Shown: positions 10,256 through 21,901 of the stretch, piece by piece
Layout: every line of letters begins with the position of its first letter
Position numbering within the stretch: the first letter of the stretch is position 1
DNA from: Portunus trituberculatus
Lineage: Eukaryota > Arthropoda > Malacostraca > Decapoda > Portunidae
Direction: 5' to 3'
Assembly: GCF_017591435.1 (NCBI RefSeq)
Contig: NC_059255.1
Span: forward strand, 1-64,000
Length of the DNA stretch: 64,000 nt
Translations under genes and position numbers: made by a program
The notes under the pieces: generated by a model
Database searches by the model: none
Told to the model about the DNA's origin: nothing
Seen by the model: the letters and a program-made list of their open reading frames with translations, nothing else

Positions 10256-11451
10256 GTCAAATCTCTTAAGTCAGGCACCATTTTGTTGCAGCCCTCTGTA
10301 CTTTCTCTAGTTTCCTTATGTGTTTCTTTAAGTTCGGAGCCCACTGTATTGTTGCATATTCAAGCCTCGGTCTTATCATTGCAGTAATTATTTTCTTCAT
10401 CATTTCTTCATCTAAATATCTGACGCCACTCTTATGTTCCTCAATAAGTTCAATACTTCTCCAATTATTTTGTTTATATGTCTCTCTGGCGATAGGTCAT
10501 TGGTAATTGTCACCCCAAGGTCTTTTCTTCATGACTGGTTTTATGTCTTCATTTCCTATCTTGTACATACTCCTGATTCTTCTTTCACTCTTGCCAAACT
10601 CTATTTTCTTGCATTTTGTCGTGTTGAACTCCATTTGCCATGTACAGCTCCATTTCCATATTCTGTCCAAGTCTTCCTGGAGTAGTTCGCAATCTTTGTC
10701 ACATCTCACTTTTCTTAACAATTTTGCATCGTCTGCAAATAGGCTCACATAACTGGACACCCCATCCACCATGTCATTTATGTAGACTGCGAACATTACT
10801 GGTGCCAACACTGATCCCTGTGGAACTCCACTCTCCACCAATCCCCATTCTGATGGTCTGTCCTTAATTATTGTTCTCATTTCTCTTCCTACCAAAAGTC
10901 TTCCATCCATTTTAGTAAACTGCCATGCACTCCTCCTACCATTTCAAGTTTCCAGATCAGTCTCTGGTGTGGTACCTTATCAAAGGCCTTTTTTAAATCC
11001 AGATATATTCCATCAGCCCAACCATCTCTTTCCTGTATTACATCTATCACCCTCGAATAGTAACATATCAGGTTTGTCGTGCATGAACGCCCTTTTCTAA
11101 AACCAAATTGACACTCACAAAGTATGTCATTTTCTCCAAGAAGTCTGTCCATCTATTCTTCACCACCCTCTCACACATCTTAGCTACCACACTTGTAAGT
11201 GACACTGGTCTATAGTTCAATGGGTCTCTCTTGTTACCTGATTTATAGATTGGGACAATGTTAGCTCTTTTCCAGTCTTGGGGCACTACACCTTCCCTTA
11301 ATGAGGCATCAATTACTTCACAAACTTTTTCTGCCAATTGCTCCTGCATTCTCTTAAAATCCATCCTGATACCCCATCAGGTCCCACAGCTTTTCTCACT
11401 TCTAAACTCCCCATCATGTTCTTGATCTCCTCCACAGTTACTTGAAACTCC
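10254..11451 (-). mobile_element. CR1/L2-like LINE, copy 2, RT segment only
   Basis: This is a near-identical second copy of 6552-7751 on the same strand; only a handful of single-base differences were noticed. The frame is intact across ESGVPQGSVLAPVMFAVYIN and SLFADDAKLLRKV (FADD at 10728-10739) in a 137-codon open stretch (10497-10910), which copy 1 lacks. Frameshifts near 10900 and 11100 still break the RT. The left end starts mid-thumb directly after the (TG)n tract, so the element's 3' part is absent. That is unusual, because LINEs are normally 5'-truncated. The right end runs into a gap. Confidence 0.85.
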
Positions 11452-11951
11452 NNNNNNNNNNNNNNNNNNNNNNNNNNNNNNNNNNNNNNNNNNNNNNNNN
11501 NNNNNNNNNNNNNNNNNNNNNNNNNNNNNNNNNNNNNNNNNNNNNNNNNNNNNNNNNNNNNNNNNNNNNNNNNNNNNNNNNNNNNNNNNNNNNNNNNNNN
11601 NNNNNNNNNNNNNNNNNNNNNNNNNNNNNNNNNNNNNNNNNNNNNNNNNNNNNNNNNNNNNNNNNNNNNNNNNNNNNNNNNNNNNNNNNNNNNNNNNNNN
11701 NNNNNNNNNNNNNNNNNNNNNNNNNNNNNNNNNNNNNNNNNNNNNNNNNNNNNNNNNNNNNNNNNNNNNNNNNNNNNNNNNNNNNNNNNNNNNNNNNNNN
11801 NNNNNNNNNNNNNNNNNNNNNNNNNNNNNNNNNNNNNNNNNNNNNNNNNNNNNNNNNNNNNNNNNNNNNNNNNNNNNNNNNNNNNNNNNNNNNNNNNNNN
11901 NNNNNNNNNNNNNNNNNNNNNNNNNNNNNNNNNNNNNNNNNNNNNNNNNNN
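11452..11951. other. Assembly gap (500 N)
   Basis: Exactly 500 Ns. It separates LINE copy 2 from the 449-bp satellite, so the true junction is not seen. Confidence 0.99.
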
Positions 11952-14900
11952 AAATCTCAACCACCCCTTTCCCCGTAGCTATTGCGATGACACTCTGACA
12001 CGATCCGTTCCGTGTCAGAGGAAGGCTGCATGCCAAATTTGGAGGCAAATTTCTCAAAAATAAAAAAGTTTTTTGTTAAAATTTTGTTTAGCCCACAAGT
12101 GCCTGGGAATTTTCTCGCCGCCCTTGAAACTGCGTCCAGGTAAGGAGAAGACGCATTGCCACACTCCTGTGCCGGTGCCGCAGCCCGGGAGACACCGTGA
12201 ACGGATCAATGTTCGCTCAAATGTCATCAGACCCGGGTGACGGGGAGAAACGTGCGGGAGAAAATCCCAACACCGTAGCGAGCAAGCTACGGGATCGGCC
12301 GGCAAGAGACAGCGTCCTGGCGCCGGGAGCGAAATCAAACTGGGGCAACAAGCTATGCTGCGATCGGCGGCACTCTTCTCCCGCGCTCCCAGCCCCGGGA
12401 AATCTCAACCACCCCTTTCCCCGTAGCTATTGCGATGACACTCTGACACGATCCGTTCCGTGTCAGAGGAAGGCTGCATGCCAAATTTGGAGGCAAATTT
12501 CTCAAAAATAAAAAAGTTTTTTGTTAAAATTTTGTTTAGCCCACAAGTGCCTGGGAATTTTCTCGCCGCCCTTGAAACTGCGTCCAGGTAAGGAGAAGAC
12601 GCATTGCCACACTCCTGTGCCGGTGCCGCAGCCCGGGAGACACCGTGAACGGATCAATGTTCGCTCAAATGTCATCAGACCCGGGTGACGGGGAGAAACG
12701 TGCGGGAGAAAATCCCAACACCGTAGCGAGCAAGCTACGGGATCGGCCGGCAAGAGACAGCGTCCTGGCGCCGGGAGCGAAATCCAAACTGGGGCAACAA
12801 GCTATGCTGCGATCGGCGGCACTCTTCTCCCGCGCTCCCAGCCCCGGGAAATCTCAACCACCCCTTTCCCCGTAGCTATTGCGATGACACTCTGACACGA
12901 TCCGTTCCGTGTCAGAGGAAGGCTGCATGCCAAATTTGGAGGCAAATTTCTCAAAAATAAAAAAGTTTTTTGTTAAAATTTTGTTTAGCCCACAAGTGCC
13001 TGGGAATTTTCTCGCCGCCCTTGAAACTGCGTCCAGGTAAGGAGAAGACGCATTGCCACACTCCTGTGCCGGTGCCGCAGCCCGGGAGACACCGTGAACG
13101 GATCAATGTTCGCTCAAATGTCATCAGACCCGGGTGACGGGGAGAAACGTGCGGGAGAAAATCCCAACACCGTAGCGAGCAAGCTACGGGATCGGCCGGC
13201 AAGAGACAGCGTCCTGGCGCCGGGAGCGAAATCCAAACTGGGGCAACAAGCTATGCTGCGATCGGCGGCACTCTTCTCCCGCGCTCCCAGCCCCGGGAAA
13301 TCTCAACCACCCCTTTCCCCGTAGCTATTGCGATGACACTCTGACACGATCCGTTCCGTGTCAGAGGAAGGCTGCATGCCAAATTTGGAGGCAAATTTCT
13401 CAAAAATAAAAAAGTTTTTTGTTAAAATTTTGTTTAGCCCACAAGTGCCTGGGAATTTTCTCGCCGCCCTTGAAACTGCGTCCAGGTAAGGAGAAGACGC
13501 ATTGCCACACTCCTGTGCCGGTGCCGCAGCCCGGGAGACACCGTGAACGGATCAATGTTCGCTCAAATGTCATCAGACCCGGGTGACGGGGAGAAACGTG
13601 CGGGAGAAAATCCCAACACCGTAGCGAGCAAGCTACGGGATCGGCCGGCAAGAGACAGCGTCCTGGCGCCGGGAGCGAAATCCAAACTGGGGCAACAAGC
13701 TATGCTGCGATCGGCGGCACTCTTCTCCCGCGCTCCCAGCCCCGGGAAATCTCAACCACCCCTTTCCCCGTAGCTATTGCGATGACACTCTGACACGATC
13801 CGTTCCGTGTCAGAGGAAGGCTGCATGCCAAATTTGGAGGCAAATTTCTCAAAAATAAAAAAGTTTTTTGTTAAAATTTTGTTTAGCCCACAAGTGCCTG
13901 GGAATTTTCTCGCCGCCCTTGAAACTGCGTCCAGGTAAGGAGAAGACGCATTGCCACACTCCTGTGCCGGTGCCGCAGCCCGGGAGACACCGTGAACGGA
14001 TCAATGTTCGCTCAAATGTCATCAGACCCGGGTGACGGGGAGAAACGTGCGGGAGAAAATCCCAACACCGTAGCGAGCAAGCTACGGGATCGGCCGGCAA
14101 GAGACAGCGTCCTGGCGCCGGGAGCGAAATCAAACTGGGGCAACAAGCTATGCTGCGATCGGCGGCACTCTTCTCCCGCGCTCCCAGCCCCGGGAAATCT
14201 CAACCACCCCTTTCCCCGTAGCTATTGCGATGACACTCTGACACGATCCGTTCCGTGTCAGAGGAAGGCTGCATGCCAAATTTGGAGGCAAATTTCTCAA
14301 AAATAAAAAAGTTTTTTGTTAAAATTTTGTTTAGCCCACAAGTGCCTGGGAATTTTCTCGCCGCCCTTGAAACTGCGTCCAGGTAAGGAGAAGACGCATT
14401 GCCACACTCCTGTGCCGGTGCCGCAGCCCGGGAGACACCGTGAACGGATCAATGTTCGCTCAAATGTCATCAGACCCGGGTGACGGGGAGAAACGTGCGG
14501 GAGAAAATCCCAACACCGTAGCGAGCAAGCTACGGGATCGGCCGGCAAGAGACAGCGTCCTGGCGCCGGGAGCGAAATCCAAACTGGGGCAACAAGCTAT
14601 GCTGCGATCGGCGGCACTCTTCTCCCGCGCTCCCAGCCCCGGGAAATCTCAACCACCCCTTTCCCCGTAGCTATTGCGATGACACTCTGACACGATCCGT
14701 TCCGTGTCAGAGGAAGGCTGCATGCCAAATTTGGAGGCAAATTTCTCAAAAATAAAAAAGTTTTTTGTTAAAATTTTGTTTAGCCCACAAGTGCCTGGGA
14801 ATTTTCTCGCCGCCCTTGAAACTGCGTCCAGGTAAGGAGAAGACGCATTGCCACACTCCTGTGCCGGTGCCGCAGCCCGGGAGACACCGTGAACGGATCA

Positions 14901-17900
14901 ATGTTCGCTCAAATGTCATCAGACCCGGGTGACGGGGAGAAACGTGCGGGAGAAAATCCCAACACCGTAGCGAGCAAGCTACGGGATCGGCCGGCAAGAG
15001 ACAGCGTCCTGGCGCCGGGAGCGAAATCCAAACTGGGGCAACAAGCTATGCTGCGATCGGCGGCACTCTTCTCCCGCGCTCCCAGCCCCGGGAAATCTCA
15101 ACCACCCCTTTCCCCGTAGCTATTGGATGACACTCTGACACGATCCGTTCCGTGTCAGAGGAAGGCTGCATGCCAAATTTGGAGGCAAATTTCTCAAAAA
15201 TAAAAAAGTTTTTTGTTAAAATTTTGTTTAGCCCACAAGTGCCTGGGAATTTTCTCGCCGCCCTTGAAACTGCGTCCAGGTAAGGAGAAGACGCATTGCC
15301 ACACTCCTGTGCCGGTGCCGCAGCCCGGGAGACACCGTGAACGGATCAATGTTCGCTCAAATGTCATCAGACCCGGGTGACGGGGAGAAACGTGCGGGAG
15401 AAAATCCCAACACCGTAGCGAGCAAGCTACGGGATCGGCCGGCAAGAGACAGCGTCCTGGCGCCGGGAGCGAAATCAAACTGGGGCAACAAGCTATGCTG
15501 CGATCGGCGGCACTCTTCTCCCGCGCTCCCAGCCCCGGGAAATCTCAACCACCCCTTTCCCCGTAGCTATTGCGATGACACTCTGACACGATCCGTTCCG
15601 TGTCAGAGGAAGGCTGCATGCCAAATTTGGAGGCAAATTTCTCAAAAATAAAAAAGTTTTTTGTTAAAATTTTGTTTAGCCCACAAGTGCCTGGGAATTT
15701 TCTCGCCGCCCTTGAAACTGCGTCCAGGTAAGGAGAAGACGCATTGCCACACTCCTGTGCCGGTGCCGCAGCCCGGGAGACACCGTGAACGGATCAATGT
15801 TCGCTCAAATGTCATCAGACCCGGGTGACGGGGAGAAACGTGCGGGAGAAAATCCCAACACCGTAGCGAGCAAGCTACGGGATCGGCCGGCAAGAGACAG
15901 CGTCCTGGCGCCGGGAGCGAAATCAAACTGGGGCAACAAGCTATGCTGCGATCGGCGGCACTCTTCTCCCGCGCTCCCAGCCCCGGGAAATCTCAACCAC
16001 CCCTTTCCCCGTAGCTATTGCGATGACACTCTGACACGATCCGTTCCGTGTCAGAGGAAGGCTGCATGCCAAATTTGGAGGCAAATTTCTCAAAAATAAA
16101 AAAGTTTTTTGTTAAAATTTTGTTTAGCCCACAAGTGCCTGGGAATTTTCTCGCCGCCCTTGAAACTGCGTCCAGGTAAGGAGAAGACGCATTGCCACAC
16201 TCCTGTGCCGGTGCCGCAGCCCGGGAGACACCGTGAACGGATCAATGTTCGCTCAAATGTCATCAGACCCGGGTGACGGGGAGAAACGTGCGGGAGAAAA
16301 TCCCAACACCGTAGCGAGCAAGCTACGGGATCGGCCGGCAAGAGACAGCGTCCTGGCGCCGGGAGCGAAATCCAAACTGGGGCAACAAGCTATGCTGCGA
16401 TCGGCGGCACTCTTCTCCCGCGCTCCCAGCCCCGGGAAATCTCAACCACCCCTTTCCCCGTAGCTATTGCGATGACACTCTGACACGATCCGTTCCGTGT
16501 CAGAGGAAGGCTGCATGCCAAATTTGAGGCAAATTTCTCAAAAATAAAAAAGTTTTTTGTTAAAATTTTGTTTAGCCCACAAGTGCCTGGGAATTTTCTC
16601 GCCGCCCTTGAAACTGCGTCCAGGTAAGGAGAAGACGCATTGCCACACTCCTGTGCCGGTGCCGCAGCCCGGGAGACACCGTGAACGGATCAATGTTCGC
16701 TCAAATGTCATCAGACCCGGGTGACGGGGAGAAACGTGCGGGAGAAAATCCCAACACCGTAGCGAGCAAGCTACGGGATCGGCCGGCAAGAGACAGCGTC
16801 CTGGCGCCGGGAGCGAAATCAAACTGGGGCAACAAGCTATGCTGCGATCGGCGGCACTCTTCTCCCGCGCTCCCAGCCCCGGGAAATCTCAACCACCCCT
16901 TTCCCCGTAGCTATTGCGATGACACTCTGACACGATCCGTTCCGTGTCAGAGGAAGGCTGCATGCCAAATTTGAGGCAAATTTCTCAAAAATAAAAAAGT
17001 TTTTTGTTAAAATTTTGTTTAGCCCACAAGTGCCTGGGAATTTTCTCGCCGCCCTTGAAACTGCGTCCAGGTAAGGAGAAGACGCATTGCCACACTCCTG
17101 TGCCGGTGCCGCAGCCCGGGAGACACCGTGAACGGATCAATGTTCACTCAAATGTCATCAGACCCGGGTGACGGGGAGAAACGTGCGGGAGAAAATCCCA
17201 ACACCGTAGCGAGCAAGCTACGGGATCGGCCGGCAAGAGACAGCGTCCTGGCGCCGGGGCGAAATCAAACTGGGGCAACAAGCTATGCTGCGATCGGCGG
17301 CACTCTTCTCCCGCGCTCCCAGCCCGGGAAATCTCAACCACCCTTTCCCCGTAGCTATTGCGATGACACTCTGACACGATCCGTTCCGTGTCAGAGGAAG
17401 GCTGCATGCCAAATTTGAGGCAAATTTCTCAAAAATAAAAAGTTTTTGTTAAAATTTTGTTTAGCCCACAAGTGCCTGGGAATTTTCTCGCCGCCCTTGA
17501 AACTGCGTCCAGGTAAGGAGAAGACGCATTGCCACACTCCTGTGCCGGTGCCGCAGCCCGGGAGACACCGTGAACGGATCAATGTTCACTCAAATGTCAT
17601 CAGACCCGGGTGACGGGGAGAAACGTGCGGGAGAAAATCCCAACACCGTAGCGAGCAAGCTACGGGATCGGCCGGCAAGAGACAGCGTCCTGGCGCCGGG
17701 GCGAAATCAAACTGGGGCAACAAGCTATGCTGCGATCGGCGGCACTCTTCTCCCGCGCTCCCAGCCCCGGGAAATCTCAACCACCCCTTTCCCCGTAGCT
17801 ATTGCGATGACACTCTGACACGATCCGTTCCGTGTCAGAGGAAGGCTGCATGCCAAATTTGAGGCAAATTTCTCAAAAATAAAAAGTTTTTGTTAAAATT

Positions 17901-18388
17901 TTGTTTAGCCCACAAGTGCCTGGGAATTTTCTCGCCGCCCTTGAAACTGCGTCCAGGTGAGGAGAAGACGCATTGCCACACTCCTGTGCCGGTGCCGCAG
18001 CCAGGAGACACCGTGAACGGATCAATGTTCGCTCAAATGTCATCAGACCCGGGTGACGGGGAGAAACGTGCGGGAGAAAATCCCAACACCGTAGCGAGCA
18101 AGCTACGGGATCGGCCGGCAAGAGACAGCGTCCTGGCGCCGGGAGCGAAATCAAACTGGGGCAACAAGCTATGCTGCGATCGGCGGCACTCTTCTCCCGC
18201 GCTCCCAGCCCCGAAATCTCAACCACCCTTTCCCCGTAGCTATTGCGATGACACTCTGACACGATCCGTTCCGTGTCAGAGGAAGGCTGCATGCCAAATT
18301 GAGGCAAATTTCTCAAAAATAAAAAGTTTTTGTTAAAATTTTGTTTAGCCCACAAGTGCCTGGGAATTTTCTCGCCGCCCTTGAAACT
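11952..18388. repeat. Satellite array A, unit about 448-449 bp, about 14 copies
   Basis: Successive units start with AAATCTCAACC at 11952, 12400, 12849 and so on, with spacing 448 or 449 bp. Units are almost identical. The main difference is one or two C in GAAATC(C)AAAC, which gives two length classes. Spacing falls to 447, then about 442 and 440, in the last three units, which also share substitutions such as TTCACTC for TTCGCTC. The unit is GC-rich apart from one A/T stretch (AAAAAATTTT-type, e.g. 12057-12095). Each unit has two perfect hairpins (10-bp stem at 11993-12020; 7-bp stem at 12273-12292). The open frames of 63-104 codons recur once per unit on both strands and resemble no protein, so I treat this as non-coding satellite DNA. 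Confidence 0.95.
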
Positions 18389-18488
18389 GTATCGAAGACG
18401 CTCTGTCACACTTGTACCGGTGCCGCCATCAGTCATCATCGGCGGCACGAAGAGGCCCAACTCATTGATGACACTCTGGATCCGTTCC
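18389..18488. repeat. Chimeric junction between satellites A and B
   Basis: This contiguous sequence between the two arrays is not unique. Its left half (AAGACGCTCTGTCACACTTGTACCGG onward in short pieces) is a diverged version of the unit-A segment around AAGACGCATTGCCACACTCC. Its right half has GATGACACTCTG then GATCCGTTCCG, also from unit A with a 5-bp deletion. It then runs straight into GAGACAGGCG, the start of the 218-bp unit. Confidence 0.75.
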
Positions 18489-21401
18489 GAGACAGGCGTT
18501 TTCGCTGAAAATCGGTACTTCATTTTGCTCACTTGTTGCCTAGGAGAGGGAAGTGAGCACTTTTATGTTGCCAGAGAACTTTGAGGTCGGTGATGACAGG
18601 TTTTCATCTCATTACAAGCTTCCAATGTGGTGTCGCTCATTCAGCAGATCAAGCTCTACCTGCTCATTCGTGTCTGTCATCTGAAGAGGCCCTACAAAGG
18701 GGTGAGACAGGCGTTTTCGCTAGAAAATCGGTACTTCATTTTGCTCACTTGTTGCCTAGTTGAGAGGAAGTGAGCACTTTTATGTTGCCAGAGAACTTTG
18801 AGGTCGGTGATGACAGGTTTTCATCTCATTACAAGCTTCCAATGTGGTGTCGCTCATTCAGCAGATCAAGCTCTACCTGCTCATTCGTGTCTGTCATCTG
18901 AAGAGGCCCTACAAAGGGGTGAGACGGGCGTTTTTCGCTAGAAAATCGGTACTTCATTTTGCTCACTTGTTGCCTAGGAGAGGGAAGTGAGCACTTTTTA
19001 TGTTGCCAGAGAACTTTGAGGTCGGTGATGACAGGTTTTCATCTCATTACAAGCTTCCAATGTGGTGTCGCTCATTCAGCAGATCAAGCTCTACCTGCTC
19101 ATTCGTGTCTGTCATCTGAAGAGGCCCTACAAAGGGGTGAGACGGGCGTTTTTCGCTAGAAAATCGGTACTTCATTTTGCTCACTTGTTGCCTAGGAGAG
19201 GGAAGTGAGCACTTTTTATGTTGCCAGAGAACTTTGAGGTCGGTGATGACAGGTTTTCATCTCATTACAAGCTTCCAATGTGGTGTCGCTCATTCAGCAG
19301 ATCAAGCTCTACCTGCTCATTCGTGTCTGTCATCTGAAGAGGCCCTACAAAGGGGTGAGACGGGCGTTTTTCGCTAGAAAATCGGTACTTCATTTTGCTC
19401 ACTTGTTGCCTAGGAGAGGGAAGTGAGCACTTTTTATGTTGCCAGAGAACTTTGAGGTCGGTGATGACAGGTTTTCATCTCATTACAAGCTTCCAATGTG
19501 GTGTCGCTCATTCAGCAGATCAAGCTCTACCTGCTCATTCGTGTCTGTCATCTGAAGAGGCCCTACAAAGGGGTGAGACGGGCGTTTTTCGCTAGAAAAT
19601 CGGTACTTCATTTTGCTCACTTGTTGCCTAGGAGAGGGAAGTGAGCACTTTTTATGTTGCCAGAGAACTTTGAGGTCGGTGATGACAGGTTTTCATCTCA
19701 TTACAAGCTTCCAATGTGGTGTCGCTCATTCAGCAGATCAAGCTCTACCTGCTCATTCGTGTCTGTCATCTGAAGAGGCCCTACAAAGGGGTGAGACGGG
19801 CGTTTTTCGCTAGAAAATCGGTACTTCATTTTGCTCACTTGTTGCCTAGGAGAGGGAAGTGAGCACTTTTTATGTTGCCAGAGAACTTTGAGGTCGGTGA
19901 TGACAGGTTTTCATCTCATTACAAGCTTCCAATGTGGTGTCGCTCATTCAGCAGATCAAGCTCTACCTGCTCATTCGTGTCTGTCATCTGAAGAGGCCCT
20001 ACAAAGGGGTGAGACGGGCGTTTTTCGCTAGAAAATCGGTACTTCATTTTGCTCACTTGTTGCCTAGGAGAGGGAAGTGAGCACTTTTTATGTTGCCAGA
20101 GAACTTTGAGGTCGGTGATGACAGGTTTTCATCTCATTACAAGCTTCCAATGTGGTGTCGCTCATTCAGCAGATCAAGCTCTACCTGCTCATTCGTGTCT
20201 GTCATCTGAAGAGGCCCTACAAAGGGGTGAGACGGGCGTTTTTCGCTAGAAAATCGGTACTTCATTTTGCTCACTTGTTGCCTAGGAGAGGGAAGTGAGC
20301 ACTTTTTATGTTGCCAGAGAACTTTGAGGTCGGTGATGACAGGTTTTCATCTCATTACAAGCTTCCAATGTGGTGTCGCTCATTCAGCAGATCAAGCTCT
20401 ACCTGCTCATTCGTGTCTGTCATCTGAAGAGGCCCTACAAAGGGGTGAGACGGGCGTTTTTCGCTAGAAAATCGGTACTTCATTTTGCTCACTTGTTGCC
20501 TAGGAGAGGGAAGTGAGCACTTTTTATGTTGCCAGAGAACTTTGAGGTCGGTGATGACAGGTTTTCATCTCATTACAAGCTTCCAATGTGGTGTCGCTCA
20601 TTCAGCAGATCAAGCTCTACCTGCTCATTCGTGTCTGTCATCTGAAGAGGCCCTACAAAGGGGTGAGACGGGCGTTTTTCGCTAGAAAATCGGTACTTCA
20701 TTTTGCTCACTTGTTGCCTAGGAGAGGGAAGTGAGCACTTTTTATGTTGCCAGAGAACTTTGAGGTCGGTGATGACAGGTTTTCATCTCATTACAAGCTT
20801 CCAATGTGGTGTCGCTCATTCAGCAGATCAAGCTCTACCTGCTCATTCGTGTCTGTCATCTGAAGAGGCCCTACAAAGGGGTGAGACGGGCGTTTTTCGC
20901 TAGAAAATCGGTACTTCATTTTGCTCACTTGTTGCCTAGGAGAGGGAAGTGAGCACTTTTTATGTTGCCAGAGAACTTTGAGGTCGGTGATGACAGGTTT
21001 TCATCTCATTACAAGCTTCCAATGTGGTGTCGCTCATTCAGCAGATCAAGCTCTACCTGCTCATTCGTGTCTGTCATCTGAAGAGGCCCTACAAAGGGGT
21101 GAGACGGGCGTTTTTCGCTAGAAAATCGGTACTTCATTTTGCTCACTTGTTGCCTAGGAGAGGGAAGTGAGCACTTTTTATGTTGCCAGAGAACTTTGAG
21201 GTCGGTGATGACAGGTTTTCATCTCATTACAAGCTTCCAATGTGGTGTCGCTCATTCAGCAGATCAAGCTCTACCTGCTCATTCGTGTCTGTCATCTGAA
21301 GAGGCCCTACAAAGGGGTGAGACGGGCGTTTTTCGCTAGAAAATCGGTACTTCATTTTGCTCACTTGTTGCCTAGGAGAGGGAAGTGAGCACTTTTATGT
21401 T
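18489..21401. repeat. Satellite array B, unit 218 bp, about 13 copies
   Basis: Units begin GAGACRGGCGTTTT. The first two units are shorter (215 and 217 bp) and carry private changes (GAGACAGG; CCTAGTTGAGAGG). From about 18921 every full unit is 218 bp and essentially identical to the gap. Each unit has a perfect 9-bp inverted repeat (TGCTCACTT at 18960-18968 with AAGTGAGCA at 18985-18993) and a longer-range one (GATGACAG with CTGTCATC, about 80 bp apart). A 66-codon open frame recurs per unit without protein resemblance. I see no sequence similarity to unit A outside the junction. Confidence 0.95.
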
Positions 21402-21901
21402 NNNNNNNNNNNNNNNNNNNNNNNNNNNNNNNNNNNNNNNNNNNNNNNNNNNNNNNNNNNNNNNNNNNNNNNNNNNNNNNNNNNNNNNNNNNNNNNNNNN
21501 NNNNNNNNNNNNNNNNNNNNNNNNNNNNNNNNNNNNNNNNNNNNNNNNNNNNNNNNNNNNNNNNNNNNNNNNNNNNNNNNNNNNNNNNNNNNNNNNNNNN
21601 NNNNNNNNNNNNNNNNNNNNNNNNNNNNNNNNNNNNNNNNNNNNNNNNNNNNNNNNNNNNNNNNNNNNNNNNNNNNNNNNNNNNNNNNNNNNNNNNNNNN
21701 NNNNNNNNNNNNNNNNNNNNNNNNNNNNNNNNNNNNNNNNNNNNNNNNNNNNNNNNNNNNNNNNNNNNNNNNNNNNNNNNNNNNNNNNNNNNNNNNNNNN
21801 NNNNNNNNNNNNNNNNNNNNNNNNNNNNNNNNNNNNNNNNNNNNNNNNNNNNNNNNNNNNNNNNNNNNNNNNNNNNNNNNNNNNNNNNNNNNNNNNNNNN
21901 N
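21402..21901. other. Assembly gap (500 N)
   Basis: Exactly 500 Ns. It separates satellite B from the AT-rich macrosatellite. Confidence 0.99.

Noticed and set aside
12054..17818. Recurrent open frames of 63-104 codons on both strands of the 449-bp array, and 66-codon frames in the 218-bp array
   Set aside because: They recur once per repeat unit, overlap on opposite strands, change length with a single C insertion and resemble no protein domain. They are by-products of the repeat.
11952..18388. Ribosomal DNA spacer sub-repeats
   Set aside because: The unit is GC-rich and tandem like many spacer repeats, but no 18S, 28S or 5S rRNA sequence is recognisable anywhere in the window.
19025..19119. 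C/D-box snoRNA-like pattern in the 218-bp unit (GTGATGA ... CTGA, 95 nt apart)
   Set aside because: The C-box segment GATGACAG is perfectly complementary to CTGTCATC next to the D box. The two would form a plain helix, not a C/D kink-turn, and no good closing stem sits directly outside the boxes.
18489..21401. CRISPR array
   Set aside because: The whole 218-bp unit is repeated without unique spacers, and the context is eukaryotic.
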